From Planctomycetaceae bacterium (GTDB taxonomy: Bacteria; Planctomycetota; Planctomycetia; Pirellulales; Pirellulaceae), in NCBI GenBank assembly GCA_007124535.1, contig SLEY01000362.1:1-9253 (forward strand): a stretch of DNA of 9,253 nucleotides, in the 5' to 3' direction. The notes under the pieces are model-generated. The model was not told where the DNA came from and did not search any database. It saw only the letters and a list, made by a program, of their open reading frames with translations. Each line of letters starts with the position of its first letter. Position 1 is the first letter of the stretch. Position numbers and translations under genes: made by a program. This document shows positions 5,907 to 9,253 of this stretch, one piece after another.

Positions 5907-7232
5907 ATGGCGGAAGCGATGACAGCAACGGGGACGTGGCCCGCGTTTGACGAACGAGGATTCCGAAACTTTCTGGACAGCCGAAACGAACCGGGTTGGA
6001 TGACCGAGCAACGGAGTGCCGCGTGGCAGGTCTTCCAGCAGCTGGAATGGCCGAACCGGCGGCAGGAGGAATGGATTCGCACGGACATCCGGTTGTTCAA
6101 GCTGGATGCCTACGGTCTTCCCGCCGAACTGGGGGAAGACCAGATGCGGTTGCCGGAGCCGGAATTGGGCCGGGGCGTCGAACTGGGCGGGCTCTCGACC
6201 ACATGGAACAGCCAGCCCTCCGGCTCGCGACTGGAGCCGCCGTGGGCAGAGCGGGGCGTGCTGTTCGGCAGCCTGGACGGGTTGCTCGCCAACCACGGCG
6301 ATTTGCTGCAACCCTATTTCCAACAGGCCCCCGACCCCCGGTACGATCGCTTCGCCGCCTTGCATGCCGCCTGTTGGGCCGGCGGTCACCTGCTGTACGT
6401 CCCGCGGGGTGTGGTGGTCGAGCAACCGTTATTGGCCCTGTCGGCGATGAGTGACCGTGGGGTCGATCTGGGGCAAACCCTGATCATCCTGGAAGAGGGT
6501 GCCGAGGCGACGATGATGTCGGAATCGGCCAGCTGCGAGGCAGGCGATCGCGGCCTGCACTGCGGTGGCGTCCAGCTGCACCTCGCGCCCGGAGCCCGTT
6601 TGCGGTATATCAATCTGCAGGACTGGGGGCACGGTGTCTGGCATTTCGCCCACCAACGGGCCTTGCTCCACCGCGATGCCTCCCTGCAATGGACCATCGG
6701 GGCGCTCGGCTGCCGCCTGTGCAAGGTCAACCAGCATGTGAGCCTGCTCGAACCCGGAGCCGATTGCCAAGTGAACGGCGTGCTGTTCACCGAAGGCAAA
6801 CAGCATCTGTCCTACCACACGTTACAGCATCACCGCGCACCGGACTGCCGCAGCGATTTCCTGTACAAGTCCGCACTCCAGGATCGCTCCCGGACCGTGT
6901 GGCGGGGGATGGTGAAAGTGGATCCCGGGGCGGTCCGCACCGACGGCTACCAGCGGAACGACAATCTCCTGCTCAGCGACCGGGCCCGAGCGGATTCGAT
7001 TCCCGGATTGGAGATCGAAGCCGATGACGTCCGCTGCACGCACGGCTCGACCAGCGGCCGGGTGGATGAGGAGTTGATCTTTTACGCCATGTGCCGGGGT
7101 TTCACCCGTAAGGAGGCCGTTCGAATGATTGTCAGCGGTTTCTTCCAACAGATCTTCGACCGGATTGTCCTTCCCAACGTTCGCGAGGCCTTGGGCCGTG
7201 TAATCGCCTCGCGGGTGCGTGAATACGAGTGA
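5907..7232 (+). CDS. sufD: Fe-S cluster assembly protein SufD
   Basis: Predicted 441-residue paralogue of SufB and its partner in SufBC2D, close to E. coli SufD (about 423). The N-terminal helical part (about 15-70) holds RRQEEWIRTDI (51-61), the family's 'EeWryT' type block. The beta-helix core includes HAACWAGGHLLYVPRGVVVE (153-172), TLIILEEGAEA (191-201) and LRYINLQDWG (232-241). EIEADDVRCTHGSTSGRVDE (369-388) contains Cys377 and His379. His379 appears to match the His360 of E. coli SufD used in cluster building. The C-terminal helix FYAMCRGFTRKEAVRMIV (392-409) contacts SufC in the family. Several further cysteines (209, 219, 269, 272, 287, 314) make it cysteine-rich for a SufD. AAGGA at 5894-5898, 8 bases upstream, supports the ATG at 5907. 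The gap from sufB is 25 bases. Confidence 0.95.
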   Translation: MAEAMTATGTWPAFDERGFRNFLDSRNEPGWMTEQRSAAWQVFQQLEWPNRRQEEWIRTDIRLFKLDAYGLPAELGEDQMRLPEPELGRGVELGGLSTTWNSQPSGSRLEPPWAERGVLFGSLDGLLANHGDLLQPYFQQAPDPRYDRFAALHAACWAGGHLLYVPRGVVVEQPLLALSAMSDRGVDLGQTLIILEEGAEATMMSESASCEAGDRGLHCGGVQLHLAPGARLRYINLQDWGHGVWHFAHQRALLHRDASLQWTIGALGCRLCKVNQHVSLLEPGADCQVNGVLFTEGKQHLSYHTLQHHRAPDCRSDFLYKSALQDRSRTVWRGMVKVDPGAVRTDGYQRNDNLLLSDRARADSIPGLEIEADDVRCTHGSTSGRVDEELIFYAMCRGFTRKEAVRMIVSGFFQQIFDRIVLPNVREALGRVIASRVREYE

Positions 7233-7274
7233 CGCGGCGGTGTGTGATTTTCCGATTCCGCCAGGGAGCCTGCT

Positions 7275-7592
7275 ATGTCGGAGTACATCCAAGTCGCTTC
7301 GGTCCGCGATCTACCGGATCCGGGCAAGATGACCCTTGAACTGGAAGACGCCGTGGTCGTGCTGGTCCACTTGGACGGCCGCTATTATTGCATCGACGAT
7401 GTCTGCACCCACGATGGGGGCCCGCTGGGCGAAGGCGACTTATGCGGCCAGGCCATCGCTTGTCCCCGTCACGGGGCGCGATTCGATCTGAAAACCGGCG
7501 CGCCGCTGACGATGCCCGCCACCGAAGCCACCGTGGTGCATGAGGTCAAAGTCGACGGCGACGCCATCTACGTCCGCTTGAACGATGCGTGA
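7275..7592 (+). CDS. Small Rieske [2Fe-2S] ferredoxin in the SUF operon
   Basis: Predicted 105-residue soluble protein made of a single Rieske domain. The [2Fe-2S] ligands are clear: Cys44 and His46 in CTHDGGPLGEG, and Cys63 and His66 in CPRHGARFD. Such proteins are often annotated as ferredoxin subunits of aromatic-ring dioxygenases. No oxygenase large subunit or reductase is here, so that role is unlikely. Similar small Rieske proteins sit beside sufD in actinobacterial SUF operons, where an electron-transfer role in cluster assembly is suspected but, to my knowledge, not settled. GGGAG six bases before the ATG supports the start. The gap is 42 bases after sufD and 11 bases before sufT. There is no signal peptide or membrane segment, so it acts in the cytoplasm. 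Confidence 0.93.
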   Translation: MSEYIQVASVRDLPDPGKMTLELEDAVVVLVHLDGRYYCIDDVCTHDGGPLGEGDLCGQAIACPRHGARFDLKTGAPLTMPATEATVVHEVKVDGDAIYVRLNDA

Positions 7593-7603
7593 AAGGAACC
7601 CCG

Positions 7604-7921
7604 ATGACCCTAACCGAAGAGCACGTACGCGAAGCCTTGAAACAGGTGGTCGATCCCGAGTTGTTCATCAACATCGTCGACTTGGGGCTGATCTACGTGG
7701 TCCGCCTGGTGCCCGGCGAGGGGGAGCAGGCGGATGTCAAGATCGAAATGACGATGACCAGCCCCATGTGCCCGGCTGCGCCGCAGTTGGTTGCGGGGGT
7801 CAAGCGGGTGGTCGCTGATTTAGAAGGCGTGGGCCAAGTGGACGTCCAGGTGGTGATGGACCCGCCCTGGACGCCGGACCGCATGACCGACGAAGCCCGC
7901 GATGAACTGGGCATCTTTTAG
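7604..7921 (+). CDS. sufT: SufT-type Fe-S maturation factor (DUF59/MIP18 family)
   Basis: Predicted 105-residue single-domain DUF59 (MIP18) protein. SufT helps mature Fe-S proteins, probably at cluster transfer rather than cluster synthesis. Family marks are VVDPELFINIVDLGLIY (15-31), MTMTSPMCPAAPQL (49-62) with the conserved Cys56, and a C-terminal DPPWTPDRMTDEARDELG (86-103). PaaD of the phenylacetate pathway is related, but it has an extra C-terminal zinc-ribbon part and paa neighbours; both are missing here. AAGGA (7593-7597) lies 6 bases before the ATG at 7604. An in-frame GTG at 7589 overlaps the Rieske stop and lacks its own ribosome site. This is the last gene of the operon. Its stop codon touches an inverted repeat. 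Confidence 0.93.
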   Translation: MTLTEEHVREALKQVVDPELFINIVDLGLIYVVRLVPGEGEQADVKIEMTMTSPMCPAAPQLVAGVKRVVADLEGVGQVDVQVVMDPPWTPDRMTDEARDELGIF

Positions 7922-7965
7922 CAACTCGCATAAAAGCGGCCAGTAGATTATTTCCTGCGGGTTGC
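7921..7965. repeat. Inverted repeat at the end of sufT
   Basis: GCAACTCGCA (7921-7930) can pair with TGCGGGTTGC (7956-7965): ten base pairs including one G-U, with a 25-base loop. It begins on the last base of the sufT stop codon. No T-run follows, so it may protect the 3' end of the mRNA or assist the terminator downstream. Confidence 0.4.
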
Positions 7966-7971
7966 CTAATG

Positions 7972-8000
7972 GGACGTCCGGCCTTGTCAGGAGGACGTCT
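7972..8000 (+). terminator. Likely terminator of the SUF operon
   Basis: GGACGTCC (7972-7979) pairs with GGACGTCT (7993-8000), seven pairs plus a G-U, around a 13-base loop. The sequence TTCTTTC follows or overlaps the end of the stem. It sits between two converging genes, as expected for an operon end. The T-tract is short and broken, so strength is uncertain. The minus-strand reading has no T-run. Confidence 0.45.
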
Positions 8001-8011
8001 TCTTTCGACCG

Positions 8012-9253
8012 TTAATTTCCGATCCCCCCGCCATTCTCGATGAAGGAGAATGTGGTGACCTCACCGATCCCGGAAAACGTCGGCTGCGGCGTGATGCGGG
8101 CGTACCGCCGATCGGCGGAGATTACGGCCGAGGCCGATAGCATGGTGCCCTCGGGCAGCACGGTGATTTCGGGTCGCACGCCGACGCCCCCCCGCCGTGG
8201 CAAACGCCCGTCCCGATAGGCCTGTAAGGAGGCTCGCAGGTAGTCGCTCACCGCGTCCGAACTTTCGTAACCGGCCAATTGTTGCGCCAGCACCGCCCGC
8301 TCCACGGCTTGGTTGACCATCTGCTGGGTTCGGGCCACATTGGCGATCCGTTCCGCATCCAAGGCTTCCTGCCGCCGCCCGTCCTGCAGCTCGAAAACAG
8401 CCGCCACTTGGTTGTCTTCGCCCAGCGGCAACTGCTGCCGCAGCACCTGCTCGCGGTCCGTCCCGTGGTGGGTGATCACTTCGACCGTCACTCGATTCGC
8501 GGTCGGCTGGCCCCAGATTCTCCGGATCAGCAGGCGATATCGGCCACTGAATCCTTCCGGGCAAACGTAGACTTCCGAACGGTTGCCGGCGGCGGAACTG
8601 CTGGAACTCGCCAAGCTCTTCCCCAGCATGACCCCGCCTCCGGTCGTCTGGGGATAGTGAACAGAACAGACGGTCCCCGACGGCTCTTCCACATACAGAT
8701 CCAAATCCGCCTCGCCCGTCCAGGAGATCCGGACGATACAATCGCGCACTCGAGCTTGTTCAACCCGGGCCGCGAACCGCTCGGCCGCTTCCGCTTGGCC
8801 CTCCGAGCGTAAGCGTTCCGTGGTAGCCCGGGCCACTCGATCCGCGTAATCCGCCATTTCTTGTTCGTCCGCAGGCCAAGCTTGGCGGAGGATGCCCAAG
8901 CAGGCCCATTGAATTCCGGGCAGATCGTCCATGCGTTGCGCCGCCGCCAAACCTCGCAAATACGGCTCCGGTCGATAAGGCTCGATCGCCGCCACTTCCT
9001 GGAACAGCCGCAGCGCCCGGTGGTCCAGATCCAGATGCGACATGTACTCCGCCACAATCAACATTTCGTCCGTGCTGGTCGCGAAATCGATCACCGACAT
9101 CAGAGCGCGCTCCACCTCTTCCTGCGGAGCTTCCGTCGCCTGCAAGGCCAACGCCAAACCCTCATACATCCAGGTCTGCGGGAATCCATGGCGTAAGGCG
9201 GCCATGAACATCGCAATCGCTTCCTCGAACTGTTCACCCTCCATCAGCTGGCG
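8012..9253 (-). CDS. Helical-repeat protein with YfaP/DUF2135-like domain, 5' end missing
   Basis: At least 413 residues are visible; the frame stays open to the window edge (RQL before the Met at 9244), so the true start lies outside. Numbering from that Met, residues 1-165 are helical with a TPR-like look (EQFEEAIAMFMAALRHG, DHRALRLFQEVAAIEP). Residues about 167-290 form a beta domain whose DLDLYVEEPSGTVCSVHYP (180-198) and SGRYRLLIRRIWG (233-245) resemble YfaP/DUF2135-type domains, seen in proteins of uncertain, often envelope-linked, role. A Ser run (213-217) interrupts it. Residues about 295-345 are helical, possibly coiled coil. The end, from about 359, carries ISADRRYARI and a glycine-rich stop, a style I associate with planctomycete envelope proteins. 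Function is unknown. It converges on sufT with about 90 bases between stops and is probably unrelated to Fe-S assembly. Confidence 0.8.
   Translation of the reverse strand, partial: RQLMEGEQFEEAIAMFMAALRHGFPQTWMYEGLALALQATEAPQEEVERALMSVIDFATSTDEMLIVAEYMSHLDLDHRALRLFQEVAAIEPYRPEPYLRGLAAAQRMDDLPGIQWACLGILRQAWPADEQEMADYADRVARATTERLRSEGQAEAAERFAARVEQARVRDCIVRISWTGEADLDLYVEEPSGTVCSVHYPQTTGGGVMLGKSLASSSSSAAGNRSEVYVCPEGFSGRYRLLIRRIWGQPTANRVTVEVITHHGTDREQVLRQQLPLGEDNQVAAVFELQDGRRQEALDAERIANVARTQQMVNQAVERAVLAQQLAGYESSDAVSDYLRASLQAYRDGRLPRRGGVGVRPEITVLPEGTMLSASAVISADRRYARITPQPTFSGIGEVTTFSFIENGGGIGN

Noticed and set aside
4832..6100. Long minus-strand open frame of about 420 codons opposite sufB and the start of sufD
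   Set aside because: It lies opposite strongly conserved SUF genes. Its translation is rich in Arg, His and Asp with no recognisable motif, the usual mirror of a GC-rich coding strand.
7236..7262. Weak hairpin GGCGG/CCGCC between sufD and the Rieske gene
   Set aside because: Only five pairs with a 17-base loop, and no T-run. This is easily expected by chance in GC-rich DNA.
7604..7921. PaaD of phenylacetate degradation as identity for the DUF59 protein
   Set aside because: There is no C-terminal cysteine-rich extension and no paa genes, while SUF genes are adjacent.
1..9253. tRNA, rRNA, CRISPR array, insertion sequence or prophage parts
   Set aside because: I found no cloverleaf, no spaced repeat arrays, no transposase or integrase motifs and no terminal inverted repeats on either strand by eye.

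Overview
The window is GC-rich bacterial chromosomal DNA. Its gene content and style suggest a planctomycete, probably of the Gemmatales/Gemmataceae type. The clues are the start of a Uma2-family protein of the kind abundant in those genomes, a stand-alone Hsp70-like protein with a Pro-rich tail, and a TPR plus YfaP/DUF2135-like protein with a glycine-rich end. This lineage call is from memory of protein style, not from a search.

Layout. At 1-113 (minus) lies the 5' end of a Uma2-family gene that leaves the window. A gene-free stretch of about 265 bases separates it from a divergent Hsp70-like gene (379-2130, plus). This meets, tail to tail, the tRNA wobble methyltransferase gene trmL (2213-2710, minus), with a likely trmL terminator between them. 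A divergent promoter region (2711-2917) follows, with a TATAAT box for trmL on the minus strand and a TTGCAA-16-TATAAA promoter on the plus strand. A small palindrome overlaps the -35 box of the plus promoter.

The core of the window is a six-gene plus-strand SUF iron-sulfur assembly operon (2918-7921): sufR-like cysteine-rich winged-helix regulator, sufC (ATPase), sufB (scaffold), sufD (scaffold partner), a small Rieske ferredoxin, and sufT (DUF59/MIP18 maturation factor). Gaps are 11 to 58 bases. SufC, SufB and SufD should form the SufBC2D complex that builds Fe-S clusters. SufT would help deliver them, the Rieske protein may supply electrons, and the regulator probably senses cluster status and autoregulates. 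No cysteine desulfurase (SufS) or sulfur shuttle (SufE/SufU) is present here, so sulfur must come from elsewhere in the genome. A hairpin with a T-rich tail at 7972-8000 probably ends the operon.

The last gene (8012-9253, minus) converges on the operon and is cut by the window edge. It encodes a helical-repeat protein with a central beta domain of YfaP/DUF2135 type and unknown function.

I see no mobile element, CRISPR array, tRNA or rRNA. The SUF genes belong to known families. The points that may be new are the operon composition, the regulator's cysteine spacing, its candidate operator, and the hairpin before sufB.
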